Origin: Flavobacteriales bacterium
GTDB taxonomy: Bacteria > Bacteroidota > Bacteroidia > Flavobacteriales_E > Vicingaceae
Direction: 5' to 3'
Length of the DNA: 64,000 nucleotides
NCBI GenBank assembly: GCA_020635825.1
Contig: JACJZA010000007.1
Location: 124,001-188,000, forward strand
Part shown: one piece after another, positions 18,901 through 27,190 of the stretch
Position numbering within the stretch: position 1 is the first letter of the stretch
Layout: each line of letters opens with the position of its first letter
The notes under the pieces: generated by a model
Told to the model about the DNA's origin: nothing
The model's input: only the letters and a program-made list of their open reading frames with translations
Databases searched by the model: none
Position numbers and translations under genes: made by a program

Positions 18901-21031
18901 ATTTATCTTTCGGGTATTGTTCATTAGGCTTTACTCCTAATGCTTGATTGTAATTGTTTTTTGCCTCATCATATTTTTTGGTACTCAAAAAATTATCAGC
19001 ATCTGCAATGAATTTTTGATACTGCTCGTTTTTTGCTTTCTCTTCAGCCTCTTTCTTCGCTAAATCAGCTAAAATTCCATCTATCTCTACAATCTTGTCT
19101 TTTGGATATTTTTCTTCGGTTTTTAAGTCACTAGCTGATTGATATTTCGTCTTCGCCTTATCATACTCTTTCGAAGATAGTAAACCATCTGCTTCTGTAA
19201 TCAATTTTTGATACTGCTCGTTTTTTGCTTTCTCTTCTGCCTCTTTCTTCGCTAAATCAGCTAAAATTCCATCTATCTCTACAATCTTGTCTTTTGGATA
19301 TTTTTCTTCGGTTTTTAAGTCACTAGCTGATTGATATTTCGTCTTCGCCTTATCATACTCTTTCGAAGATAATAAACCATCTGCTTCTGTAATCAATTTT
19401 TGATACTGCTCGTTTTTCGCTTTCTCTTCAGCCTCTTTCTTCGCTAAATCTGTCAATATTCCATCTATCTCTGCTATCTTGTCTTTTGGATATTTTTCTT
19501 CTGCTTTTATTTCACTCGCTTTCACATAAGATTGCTTCGCTTCGTCATATTTTTGTAAGCCTAATAATTTATCACCATTAGCAATCGCTGCTTGATATGC
19601 AGCTTCTTTTTGTTTCTCTTCTGCTTCTTTTTTCGCTAATTCATCTAAGATAGATTTAATCTCATTTAATTTATCTTTTGGATATTGCTCATTGGGTTTT
19701 ACAGCAGATGCTTGTTGATAACCGGACTGCGCATTTTGATATTCTTTAGCAGCTAAAGCAGCATCAGCATCTTTGATGAATTTATTATAATCTTCTTCCA
19801 TTTTTTTCTGAGCTGCCAATAATTGATTCGCTTCAGTAATCTTATCTTTTGGGTACTTTTCTTCTGGTTTAATACCCGAAGCTAGAGTGTAAGAAGCAAT
19901 TGCTTTCTCATAATCTTTAGCTTTAAAGAAATCATCGGCTTTAGTAATTGCGGCATTGTACTCTTGGTCTTTTTTCTGATTTTCTGCAATAATTTTATCT
20001 ATCTCGGTTATTTTAGTTTTTGGGTAATCTTCATAAGATTTTAAAGCAGAAGCCTTTTGATATTCCGCTTTGGCTTTTTCATATTCTTTCAATCCAAAAA
20101 ACTGATCAGCAGCAGCAATCGCATTGTTGTAGTCTTCAGCTACTTTTTTCTCATTAGAAATGATGTCTTTAATCTCTTTTAGTTTATCAGCAGGATATTT
20201 TTCTTCAGGTTTGTAGCTCGCTGCTTTTTGATAATTCATAGTTGCTTTATCCCAATCTCTGGCAGCAAATGCTTTATCAGCTTCCGCAATGGCAGTATTA
20301 TAACGCTTATTTGCTTCCTCAAATGCTGCTAGTTTATCAGAAATCTGTCCCAATTGAAATAAAGGATAGGATTCTTCAGGGAATATTTTCGAAGCTTTTT
20401 CGTATAAAGGTTTTGCCTCTGCCCATTTTTCGGAATTAAATGCTTTGTCAGCTGCAGCAATTGCTTCATCATAATCTTTTTGCTTTTGCTTCATTTCCGC
20501 TTCTCTGGCTTTTAGTTTTGCTTCCAACTCATCTCTCAAACGGTCTAATTCGTTTTTAATCGACTTGGTATAAGCTGCATCATAATCCATGTAACCGGTT
20601 GATGGATCGAAAGCTACTTTGGCAATAGGTTTATTTAAAATGGAAACATCCAAGCCATCAATTTTCTCAAATAGGTTCATTTCCATAGGAAATTCAAAGC
20701 CATACTTGGCATCATCCGGTGGAACATTTTTAGTAGAAAACTCTATTCTTTTAGTAACATGACCTGGCTTAGAAAATTCCAAAACATAAACAGCATCGGG
20801 TTCTAAAGCAGCCTGAAACTTACCTGATGATTCTGAAGTTAAAGTTTTCCAAACCGAACCATTTCTCTTTACGGTAATCGTTACTCCTTCAAAACGTTTT
20901 TTGGTTTCTTCTTTTTTTACCGTACCTACTACATCTAAAGCCCATTGAGCATGTACCTGCTCTACAGATAAAAACAGAAGCAAAAACAAAGCTGCTGCAA
21001 AGAATTGATATGTAAATCTTTTTAAACGCAT
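15953..21031 (-). CDS. Giant exported protein with 16 TPR-like repeats and a long coiled coil
   Basis: The product has 1692 residues. A signal peptide ends near VHA-Q28. Residues ~34-110 form a carboxypeptidase-regulatory-like beta domain. From ~187 to ~1205 there are 16 repeats of 63-70 residues, each with a helix pair of the kind YxxxIxxAD...YxxAKxxYxxA and a signature ending YPKDKxxEI, joined by Lys/Glu-rich helices. Repeats 7 and 8 are identical in protein. Residues ~1230-1600 form a charged coiled coil. The last ~65 residues make a distinct domain (GNAVILRRIKITGNHADVYEKK). No enzyme motif is visible, so a scaffold in the periplasm or at the outer membrane is my inference. It heads a tight four-gene cluster. 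Confidence 0.85.
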   Translation of the reverse strand: MRLKRFTYQFFAAALFLLLFLSVEQVHAQWALDVVGTVKKEETKKRFEGVTITVKRNGSVWKTLTSESSGKFQAALEPDAVYVLEFSKPGHVTKRIEFSTKNVPPDDAKYGFEFPMEMNLFEKIDGLDVSILNKPIAKVAFDPSTGYMDYDAAYTKSIKNELDRLRDELEAKLKAREAEMKQKQKDYDEAIAAADKAFNSEKWAEAKPLYEKASKIFPEESYPLFQLGQISDKLAAFEEANKRYNTAIAEADKAFAARDWDKATMNYQKAASYKPEEKYPADKLKEIKDIISNEKKVAEDYNNAIAAADQFFGLKEYEKAKAEYQKASALKSYEDYPKTKITEIDKIIAENQKKDQEYNAAITKADDFFKAKDYEKAIASYTLASGIKPEEKYPKDKITEANQLLAAQKKMEEDYNKFIKDADAALAAKEYQNAQSGYQQASAVKPNEQYPKDKLNEIKSILDELAKKEAEEKQKEAAYQAAIANGDKLLGLQKYDEAKQSYVKASEIKAEEKYPKDKIAEIDGILTDLAKKEAEEKAKNEQYQKLITEADGLLSSKEYDKAKTKYQSASDLKTEEKYPKDKIVEIDGILADLAKKEAEEKAKNEQYQKLITEADGLLSSKEYDKAKTKYQSASDLKTEEKYPKDKIVEIDGILADLAKKEAEEKAKNEQYQKFIADADNFLSTKKYDEAKNNYNQALGVKPNEQYPKDKLKEIENILAEIAKKKAEEEAALMAQKEKDEKYQQFIAQADNSLGAKKYDEAKTAYNQALGVKPNEQYPKDKLTEIENILAEIAKKKAEEEASMLAEKEREEKYQQFIKQGDSGLNSKKYDEAKTAYNQALGVKPNEQYPKDKLKEIETLLAEIAKKKAEEDAAALALQNKEQQYQTLISQADGLFNSKDYENAKIKYYEASNIKKEEQYPRDRINEITKLLADLAQKEAEDKLAAEAEKKKREYFNAVIAQADGELAAKNYDAAKKKYNEALSIIPNEEYPKTKIGEIDDLLAKIAAEKENAALAQKERDEKYNGLISQADNSFNAKNYQEAKGFYQQALGVKPSEAYPKDKLLEIDILLKKLAQEQEEISVTSNAQKQKLEQYNKLIKMGDEEFAKKSYKSALAQYTSASSIMPSELYPKEKIAEINKLLSELALNQKEQEAALLAEKQKREQYDQLIYEADRMFRLEKYNDAKYKYEQALALYQEEKYPKQQLDEIAKRLSEKENETIVVKNTTDGPRVKIDDSKEKELEAMMADLLKNRNSEKGIAIQKEKDDLADQEEVRVSTFSKKLEDTHNQLVMLDKDLQEQRKEANKYHLQNHDLLKEDSKKWSEEEANRVNDSEKKRQNAKDDIIATENSIKQFNASQDKQLEDKVTALYTFADEVNETNLILVEEANKRRANNKKDIEEIAVKIDKDKELGEKRRKERELNLREYEKQLTEQNNILIKASKNRREYSRDSLVDLVSAIHKQQLKSSKYYELNVELLKEYQEDLKNLEQRRIESADRKRDLNNKEVEAYEVDINEKKKYQEKKYYEKTAYLKDYKNQIAEEQSQRTARHNDLMLAAKNEVNEEKRKVEAMQKEKSEFHLRFYDQVEKDRAVNQQYLKDMQLVSHKKISEVSFDDVYMGEKHHSENLELANKYPQGISEETYEEGNAVILRRIKITGNHADVYEKKFYKWGGVFYTKNGYNITETLWDLESIEK
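19023..19406. repeat. Near-perfect 192-base tandem duplication inside the giant gene
   Basis: The segment starting at 19023 recurs at 19215, exactly 192 bases on, with only a couple of visible base differences, and the next unit starts again at 19407 in a more diverged form. It encodes repeats 7 and 8 of the giant protein. Low divergence points to recent duplication or gene conversion. Confidence 0.88.
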
Positions 21032-21188
21032 TTACGACTACGATAACTAACAAATATCGCAATTACAAATGAAAATCCCTTATAATCAAGAGAAAATATC
21101 ATTATTAATTAACGTATTAACTATTAATATGTTATGATTTTAAATTCTTAATTGAGATGAATTCTCAAAAGAATTTCCACAAAGATGT

Positions 21189-21938
21189 TTAAAAAGAATT
21201 GGCAATCGCAATGAAATCTTCAGCTACCAATGAGGCTCCGCCTATCAATCCGCCATCAACATCAGGTAATGCAAAAAGCTCTTTTGCGTTTTGAGGATTA
21301 CAACTTCCACCATACAAAATAGAAATACTTGAAGCATCAGCTTCACCGTATTTTTCTTTTAATAAATTTCTAATAAATTGATGCATCTCTTGCGCTTGTT
21401 CAGGTGTTGCAGTCACCCCTGTTCCTATTGCCCATACAGGCTCATATGCAATGATACATTTTTGAATTTGAGTAGCAGACAAATGAAAAATGCCTTCTGA
21501 TATTTGAGATTTTACCACCTCAAAATAATTTCCAGAATTACGCTCTTCAATGATTTCCCCACAACAGTATATTGGAGTTAAATGATTGGCTAAAGCTAAA
21601 TCTACTTTTAAAGCTAAATCTTGATTGTTTTCCGAAAAATAAGCTCGTCTTTCAGAATGCCCGATAATTACATAATCAACACCCACAGATTGAATCATTG
21701 AAGCAGAAACTTCTCCCGTAAAAGCTCCTTTTTCTTGTTTTGCACAGTTTTGTACCCCCACAGAAACTTGAGTTCCGGATAACTCATCCACCAATGTTTT
21801 GGCATATAAAAAAGGAGGCACAACTATCAGTTGAACTTCGTTTGAGTAAGAAAGAGTTTTGATTGCACCTACCAACTCTAAAGCTTCTGGTAAACTTTTG
21901 TTCATTTTCCAATTTCCGGCAACTATTTTCTTTCTCAT
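21189..21938 (-). CDS. tpiA: Triosephosphate isomerase
   Basis: The enzyme interconverts dihydroxyacetone phosphate and glyceraldehyde 3-phosphate in glycolysis and gluconeogenesis. The 249 residues contain the catalytic Lys in GNWKMNKS, the catalytic His in IIGHSERR, the catalytic Glu in AYEPVWAIGTG, and the phosphate loop LYGGSC. The start ATG at 21938 is 6 bases after the ABC permease gene, so it appears to be the last gene of the BT_3928-permease-tpiA unit. The gap down to 21032 (157 bases) holds no gene and no convincing terminator. Confidence 0.97.
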   Translation of the reverse strand: MRKKIVAGNWKMNKSLPEALELVGAIKTLSYSNEVQLIVVPPFLYAKTLVDELSGTQVSVGVQNCAKQEKGAFTGEVSASMIQSVGVDYVIIGHSERRAYFSENNQDLALKVDLALANHLTPIYCCGEIIEERNSGNYFEVVKSQISEGIFHLSATQIQKCIIAYEPVWAIGTGVTATPEQAQEMHQFIRNLLKEKYGEADASSISILYGGSCNPQNAKELFALPDVDGGLIGGASLVAEDFIAIANSF

Positions 21939-21944
21939 ACTCTT

Positions 21945-23021
21945 TTACTTAACTCTTACTCTTGGATCTAACATTCCGTAAACAATATCTACTAAGATAT
22001 TGATAATCACAAAAATAGTAGCTGTTAACAATACCCCACCCATGATAACAGGCAAGTCGAACTTCATTAAAGCATCGTATAAAATCCACCCTATTCCTTT
22101 CCATGCAAAAATTTGCTCCACAAACAAGGCTCCAGCTAATAAACTGGCAAACATCCCCGAAACAGCAGTTACTACTGGATTCAATGCATTTTTTAAAGCA
22201 TGTTTTATTACCACGACATGAAACTTCATCCCTTTTGCTCTGGCCGTTCTAATGTAATCTTGCGATAACACATCCAACATTGAACTTCTGGTTAACTGCA
22301 TGATGGCAGATACAGGTCTCAACCCTAGTGTTAGGGCAGGTAATATCAAATTATCCAAACGTAATATTTCTCCATTTCCTAAATCGTCGTATTCAAATAA
22401 ACTACCCGTCATATTTAAACCGGTAAGGTCTGATAATAAATAACCAAACAACCAAGAAAGGATAATAGCAGAATAAAACGAGGGAACAGACATTCCTAAA
22501 ATAGATGAAAACAAGAGCGATTGATCCATCCATGTATTCTTTTTGAGGGCTGCCAAAATACCAAACAAAATACCCAGTAATGCCGCCAAAATAATAGCAG
22601 AAGTAGCCAAAACAGCTGTCTCCAATAAATAATCACTTAATATTTCCGATACCTTACGTTTGGTTTGATAAGAACGCCTTAAATAAGGTGTTTTAAAAAC
22701 CAACACACTTGATTCTCCCCATCCAAAAATTTCACTGTACTCATACTTGTCGCTATCTAAATACAAATAACTATCAGGATTTTTACTATGTACCGAAACA
22801 GGGGATAAATCATTTAGATACATTACAAACTGAGTAGATAAAGGTTGGTCTAAACCTAAATCTTTTTGAATTACTTTCAACGATTCTTCATCTGCACGTT
22901 GCCCCATTAACATCCTAGCCGGATCACCGGGTAGCACATTAAAGAGCAAAAACACCACCGTAATAACCCCTGCCAATACCAGGAATCCATACATTACTCT
23001 TTTTAAAATGAATCGTAACAA
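21945..23021 (-). CDS. ABC transporter permease, dipeptide/oligopeptide (DppB/OppB) family
   Basis: The N-terminus FILKRVMYGFLVLAGVITVVF and the following LLFNVLPGDPARMLMG are diagnostic of DppB/OppB-type permeases. Six membrane helices and the ATPase-contact loop YIRTARAKGM are present. Residues ~75-125 form an extended periplasmic insertion between the first and second helices. Such permeases import peptides, nickel or related solutes with a second permease (DppC), two ATPases and a binding protein, none of which is adjacent. It is wedged between BT_3928 and tpiA with 6- and 9-base gaps. Confidence 0.9.
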   Translation of the reverse strand: MLRFILKRVMYGFLVLAGVITVVFLLFNVLPGDPARMLMGQRADEESLKVIQKDLGLDQPLSTQFVMYLNDLSPVSVHSKNPDSYLYLDSDKYEYSEIFGWGESSVLVFKTPYLRRSYQTKRKVSEILSDYLLETAVLATSAIILAALLGILFGILAALKKNTWMDQSLLFSSILGMSVPSFYSAIILSWLFGYLLSDLTGLNMTGSLFEYDDLGNGEILRLDNLILPALTLGLRPVSAIMQLTRSSMLDVLSQDYIRTARAKGMKFHVVVIKHALKNALNPVVTAVSGMFASLLAGALFVEQIFAWKGIGWILYDALMKFDLPVIMGGVLLTATIFVIINILVDIVYGMLDPRVRVK

Positions 23022-23030
23022 ATTAAATAT

Positions 23031-24506
23031 TTATTTTAAATAAGTTTCTTTAACTATATTATAATCAGGAAGTTGATTCACATTCCATTTTGCTAATATA
23101 GTTCCTTCTTTCAACAATAAAATTCCCGGATTGGCTCTTACAATTGTTTTCAGCGTAATCGCATCGCAAGAGAAAAAATCCAAGCTTACATTTTGTTCGT
23201 TTCTTAACTTCTCCACATCACTTTGCAATGATGCAGTTAACCCAATTACATATTGCCCCTCAGCATTGCATTGGTCGACAAAGGTATTAATCTTTTTGTA
23301 AGATTGTAAATTTGTCTTATTTAGGTCGTAAGCCACCACTAAAAACAAGTATCCCGGCTCACTTAAATAATCTTGTGCATAATCGTTTCCATCCTCACCA
23401 ACCATTGTAAAATCAGTAATCGCAGGATGATCTCCTGCTTTTATCAATTTAGTTTGCCTGTCGCTAAACTCATAATTTTCATCATCCCAAGGATAATTAC
23501 TTTCTGTAAACTCCTCTACCTTTCCGGTAGTTTTATTTTTATAGAAAAAGATGTTTTCATACACATCTGGTTGAGCTCCTTCGGGTAACACCATTTGCTC
23601 CGGAATGTTTTTACCCACTGCATAAGCGCGATAATCTCTAATAGGTAAATGAGTATAGGTATAATAAATAAACGCCAATGAAATAATAGCCGCAAACCCA
23701 ATTGGAATAAATTGAGTGTATACCGACTTAACTATTGGTTTTAACGCCATGTAGCCACCAAAACCAACAGCAGTAAATATTAAAGGAAAATACCAATCAA
23801 ACACCCACGAATAAAAGCCAACCAATGCAAATGCCGGAATTAATATAATCGCATCTTCACGTAGGTTGTTGTACTTTAATTTTTTACGTTGCAAAAACAC
23901 CGGAATCAACAAAATCATTAAAATCAAATCTTTATTGAACGATTCCCAAGGTGTTAAACTCCTTCCTAGCGAACCTTTCATGGCATCGCCAAAACAACCA
24001 CAATCGGTAACACATTGCACAGGTAGTTTTTCTTGAAAAGTAGCCTCTTGCTCGTTTTCTTCAATGATTTCAATTTTGCTCCCCTCTTCAATTCTCGTTA
24101 TCATTCTTTCGTACTCAGGAGTTCCCACAGCCAATGTAGTGTTTTCATTGTAGTTAGCAGTTGGGTCGCAAGTTGCGGTGTGTAAGGTTAAAAAGAAAAA
24201 CAACACTGTTAACCCTAATAATGAGTAGGTGGTAATTTTTATTCTGGTACCAAACAACAAGGCAAAACCTAGAATAATTTCTAACGCACACATAATAATG
24301 GCAAGCATTAACGCATGCTCCATTAAAAACTCTAATGAGAACGAATCCCAACCAAACATATTGCGAATACGGAAAGCCAAGGCTCCGTTTTCGAAATACT
24401 CTTCGAGTTTATAGCTAAAACCTAAAGTATCATTTGCCTTGATAAGCCCCGACACAATGAACAGCGAGCCTACTAAAATCCGACATATGTTTGCAAAAAG
24501 TTTCAT
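23031..24506 (-). CDS. BT_3928-family membrane protein (DoxX-like plus thioredoxin-like domain)
   Basis: The N-terminal ~120 residues are DoxX-like with four helices (NICRILVGSLFIVSGLIKANDTLGF). A Cys-containing stretch follows (CVTDCGCFGDAMKGSLGR), as in MauE/DoxX redox proteins, then more helices. The C-terminal ~140 residues look like a thioredoxin fold without a CxxC pair (GYLFLVVAYDLN and GILLLKEGTILAKWN). The family is widespread in Bacteroidota next to DUF1599 and tpiA, and its role is not established; a membrane redox role is inference. A good promoter lies upstream (24528-24560). Confidence 0.85.
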   Translation of the reverse strand: MKLFANICRILVGSLFIVSGLIKANDTLGFSYKLEEYFENGALAFRIRNMFGWDSFSLEFLMEHALMLAIIMCALEIILGFALLFGTRIKITTYSLLGLTVLFFFLTLHTATCDPTANYNENTTLAVGTPEYERMITRIEEGSKIEIIEENEQEATFQEKLPVQCVTDCGCFGDAMKGSLGRSLTPWESFNKDLILMILLIPVFLQRKKLKYNNLREDAIILIPAFALVGFYSWVFDWYFPLIFTAVGFGGYMALKPIVKSVYTQFIPIGFAAIISLAFIYYTYTHLPIRDYRAYAVGKNIPEQMVLPEGAQPDVYENIFFYKNKTTGKVEEFTESNYPWDDENYEFSDRQTKLIKAGDHPAITDFTMVGEDGNDYAQDYLSEPGYLFLVVAYDLNKTNLQSYKKINTFVDQCNAEGQYVIGLTASLQSDVEKLRNEQNVSLDFFSCDAITLKTIVRANPGILLLKEGTILAKWNVNQLPDYNIVKETYLK

Positions 24507-24527
24507 ATTTTCTGTTGTTTAAAAAGC

Positions 24528-24560
24528 CAAACTTAACTGTTTAAACATTTATCTTTCAAA
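24528..24560 (-). promoter_or_regulatory. Bacteroidota-type promoter for BT_3928-permease-tpiA
   Basis: On the minus strand, TTTG at 24560-24557 is followed after 21 bases by TAAGTTTG at 24535-24528, matching the Bacteroidota -33/-7 consensus. The BT_3928 ATG lies 21 bases downstream. Confidence 0.6.
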
Positions 24561-24584
24561 GCTTTAACATTTTGTTAACGATTC

Positions 24585-25133
24585 TTATCGTGTTGCGCCC
24601 TCTTCTATTTTAATTAAGGCAAACACCGCGTAATTTACCATGTCTAAATAATTGGCATCTATCCCTTCCGAAATCAACGTTTTACCATCGTTATCCTCAA
24701 TTTGTTTGGTTCTTAGCAACTTCATTAAAATTAAATCGGTTAAAGAACTCAAACGCATGTCTCTCCATGCCTCGTCGTAATCGTGATTTTTGTTTTCCAT
24801 TAAGCCTTTGGCTTGTAAAAAATACTTATCGTACAAGTTTTTAGCTTCCTCAAAAGGCAATTCGGTGTTTTCGTTGTATCCCAACTCCAATTGCACCAAT
24901 GCCATAATACAATAGTTAACAATTCCAATGTATTCTGAGCGCACTCCTTCATCTACCTTACTCATCCCTTTTTCTTCAATACTTCTAATGCGTTTTGCCT
25001 TGATAAAGATTTGGTCTGTCAACGAACTTGTTCTTAAAATTCGCCACGCACTTCCATAATCTTTCATTTTTTTTGTAAAAATGTCGCTACAAATCTTTAT
25101 TATTGAATCGTATTGTTCTGAAGTATTACTCAT
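24585..25133 (-). CDS. DUF1599 protein (two copies of the domain)
   Basis: The 182 residues are an internal duplication. The first copy reads MKDYGSAWRILRTSSLTDQI and the second HDYDEAWRDMRLSSLTDLI, each followed by a helix ending in (I/M)VNYxxxALxxxE. DUF1599 is called nucleotide modification associated domain 1 in Pfam; the reaction is not known to me. I start at ATG 25133, since the only upstream codon in frame is a TTG at 25139. Only 16 bases separate it from the divergent folP start, so the promoters must overlap or lie inside the genes. Confidence 0.85.
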   Translation of the reverse strand: MSNTSEQYDSIIKICSDIFTKKMKDYGSAWRILRTSSLTDQIFIKAKRIRSIEEKGMSKVDEGVRSEYIGIVNYCIMALVQLELGYNENTELPFEEAKNLYDKYFLQAKGLMENKNHDYDEAWRDMRLSSLTDLILMKLLRTKQIEDNDGKTLISEGIDANYLDMVNYAVFALIKIEEGATR

Positions 25134-25149
25134 TATCAATCATTAAAAT

Positions 25150-26019
25150 ATGTTCACTAAAGAAACTCCGCAAGATACATTTTTTTTGAAAAAAAATACA
25201 ATAAACTGCAAAGGCAAACTGCTAAATTTAGACGAATTGCATGTAATGGGGATACTAAACCTCACTCCTGACTCCTTTTTTGATGGAGCAAGCCATACGA
25301 ACGAAAAATTAGTGCTGGAAAAAGTGCAAAAAATGTTGGATGATGGCGCTACATTTATTGATGTAGGCGGCTACTCCTCTCGCCCAGGAGCAGCTGACGT
25401 GAGCGAAGCAGAAGAACTAAGCCGAGTGTTACCTGTGGTGGAATTATTGTTGAGAGAATTCCCTGAAATTTTAATATCGATAGATACTTTTAGAAGCCAA
25501 GTAGCTGCTAAATGTATAGAAGCAGGAGCTGCCATGATTAACGATATTTCGGCAGGAGAATTAGACGCCCAAATGTTTAAAACGGTAAAAGCTTTGCAAG
25601 TTCCTTATGTGATGATGCACATGCAAGGCACCCCACAAAACATGCAGCAAAACCCGGTTTATGAAAATGTAACACTGGAAGTATTGCAATACTTTGTCAA
25701 TAAAATAAATCAATTGAACCAATTAGGTGTAAACGACATTATAATTGACCCCGGTTTTGGTTTTGGAAAAACCGTAGAACACAATTACGAATTGCTGAAC
25801 CACTTGGAAGATTTACGAATTACCGAACTACCTGTTTTGGTTGGTTTTTCGAGAAAATCGATGATTAATAAAGTGTTGCACACCACACCAAAAGAAGCGC
25901 TGAACGGCACCAGTGTATTAAATACCTTAGCCTTGAGCAAAGGTGCTAACATTTTGCGAGTGCACGATGTTTTGGAAGCCAAACAAGCCATTGAATTGTA
26001 TAAAAAAATGAAAGCCTGA
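25150..26019 (+). CDS. folP: Dihydropteroate synthase
   Basis: FolP joins dihydropterin pyrophosphate with p-aminobenzoate in folate synthesis and is the sulfonamide target. The 289 residues show MGILNLTPDSFFDG, DVGGYSSRPGA, ISIDTFRS, MINDISAGE, YVMMHMQGTP, IIDPGFGFGKT and LVGFSRKS, in family order along the TIM barrel. The N-terminal DTFFLKKNTINCKGKLL extension is usual in flavobacterial forms. The TGA stop overlaps the next ATG (TGATG), so the mannosyltransferase-like gene is translationally coupled. Confidence 0.96.
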   Translation: MFTKETPQDTFFLKKNTINCKGKLLNLDELHVMGILNLTPDSFFDGASHTNEKLVLEKVQKMLDDGATFIDVGGYSSRPGAADVSEAEELSRVLPVVELLLREFPEILISIDTFRSQVAAKCIEAGAAMINDISAGELDAQMFKTVKALQVPYVMMHMQGTPQNMQQNPVYENVTLEVLQYFVNKINQLNQLGVNDIIIDPGFGFGKTVEHNYELLNHLEDLRITELPVLVGFSRKSMINKVLHTTPKEALNGTSVLNTLALSKGANILRVHDVLEAKQAIELYKKMKA

Positions 26020-27098
26020 TGCAAATTGTAGTGCTCGAACCTTTTTACACCTCTTCGCACCGACAATGGCTCGACGAATGGGCAACACACAGTAGTGACG
26101 AAATTATAAAACTGACCTTAAAAGGTAAACATTGGAAATGGCGCATGCACGGCGGAGCGGTAACGCTGGCACAAGAATATTTAAAACTTAAGCTACAACC
26201 CGATTTAATTGTAGCGACTGATATGCTCGATTTGGCTACTTTTTTGAGCCTGACACGAAAAGAAACTGCCCACATTAAAACAGTTGTTTATTTCCATGAG
26301 AACCAATTGGTGTACCCTTGGTCGCCAACCGATGAGGATGTAAAACTAAAAAGAGACGTGCATTATGCTTTTATTAATTACAGCTCGGCATTGGTGGCAG
26401 ACAAAGTATTGTTTAACTCCGAATACCACCGCCGGAGTTTTTTGGAGGCTCTCCCCTCCTTTTTAAATGCTTTTCCAGATTACCAAAACATGGAAAGCAT
26501 ACAACAGATAGCACAAAAAAGTGAAGTATTGCCCATAGGGATGGATTATGAAAAACTGGAGCAACACCGTAGCGATGAACGTTTTGAACTGCCCACCATT
26601 TTGTGGAACCACCGCTGGGAATACGACAAAAACCCCGATGATTTTTTTAATGCTTTGCACCAATTGCAAAAAGAAAACATCGCTTTTAACTTGGTAGTGT
26701 TGGGCGAAAACTACGAAAACAGCCCTGCCATTTTTAAGCAAGTGCCCCAACTGTTTAAAAAAGAATTGCTACACTTTTGCTTTGCCGAAAGCCGAGCCGA
26801 ATACATACAATGGTTGTGGAAATGCGACATTGTGCCCGTTACTTCTAAACAAGATTTTTTTGGCATAAGCACCGTGGAAGCCATTTATTGCAACAACCAC
26901 CCTATTTTACCCAAGCGTTTGGCTTTTCCTGAGCATGTACCAGAAAAGTATTTGTACCAAAGCCAAGAGGAATTAGTGGAGCAACTAAAAGAAGCGATAA
27001 CCAACATTGAAAGCATAAGAAATACTAATTATAGCACTTTGGTGGAAAAATACGGGTGGAAAATACTGAGTAAACAATACCATGATTTACTTAACTGA
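26019..27098 (+). CDS. DUF3524 / tRNA-queuosine alpha-mannosyltransferase-like glycosyltransferase
   Basis: The 359-residue protein has the DUF3524 N-terminus (VVLEPFYTSSHRQWLDEW and WKWRMHGGA) and a GT-B glycosyltransferase C-terminal half (LWNHRWEYDKNPDDFFNAL, SRAEYIQWLWKCDIVPVTSKQD, FFGISTVEAI). The animal relative (GTDC1/QTMAN) mannosylates queuosine in tRNA-Asp. Whether the bacterial protein does the same is inference. It is translationally coupled to folP. The base composition of this gene is visibly more GC-rich than that of the following OLD gene. Confidence 0.85.
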   Translation: MQIVVLEPFYTSSHRQWLDEWATHSSDEIIKLTLKGKHWKWRMHGGAVTLAQEYLKLKLQPDLIVATDMLDLATFLSLTRKETAHIKTVVYFHENQLVYPWSPTDEDVKLKRDVHYAFINYSSALVADKVLFNSEYHRRSFLEALPSFLNAFPDYQNMESIQQIAQKSEVLPIGMDYEKLEQHRSDERFELPTILWNHRWEYDKNPDDFFNALHQLQKENIAFNLVVLGENYENSPAIFKQVPQLFKKELLHFCFAESRAEYIQWLWKCDIVPVTSKQDFFGISTVEAIYCNNHPILPKRLAFPEHVPEKYLYQSQEELVEQLKEAITNIESIRNTNYSTLVEKYGWKILSKQYHDLLN

Positions 27099-27190
27099 TT
27101 AACAAGTTATTAAACATTATCAACATTAAGTTTTATGCTTTATAAAAACGATTATCTTCGTTAGTAGTATTTTTTTAAAGAATTATTAAA

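Noticed and set aside
19000..21000. Regular repeats in the giant gene suggestive of a CRISPR array
   Set aside because: Units are ~190-200 bases, in frame and protein-coding, with no conserved short repeat and unique spacers. No cas genes are present.
21032..21188. Possible small RNA or terminator in the AT-rich gap after tpiA
   Set aside because: The only hairpin (TTGAGA/TCTCAA) is short and lacks a T run in the needed direction. I see no promoter or gene.
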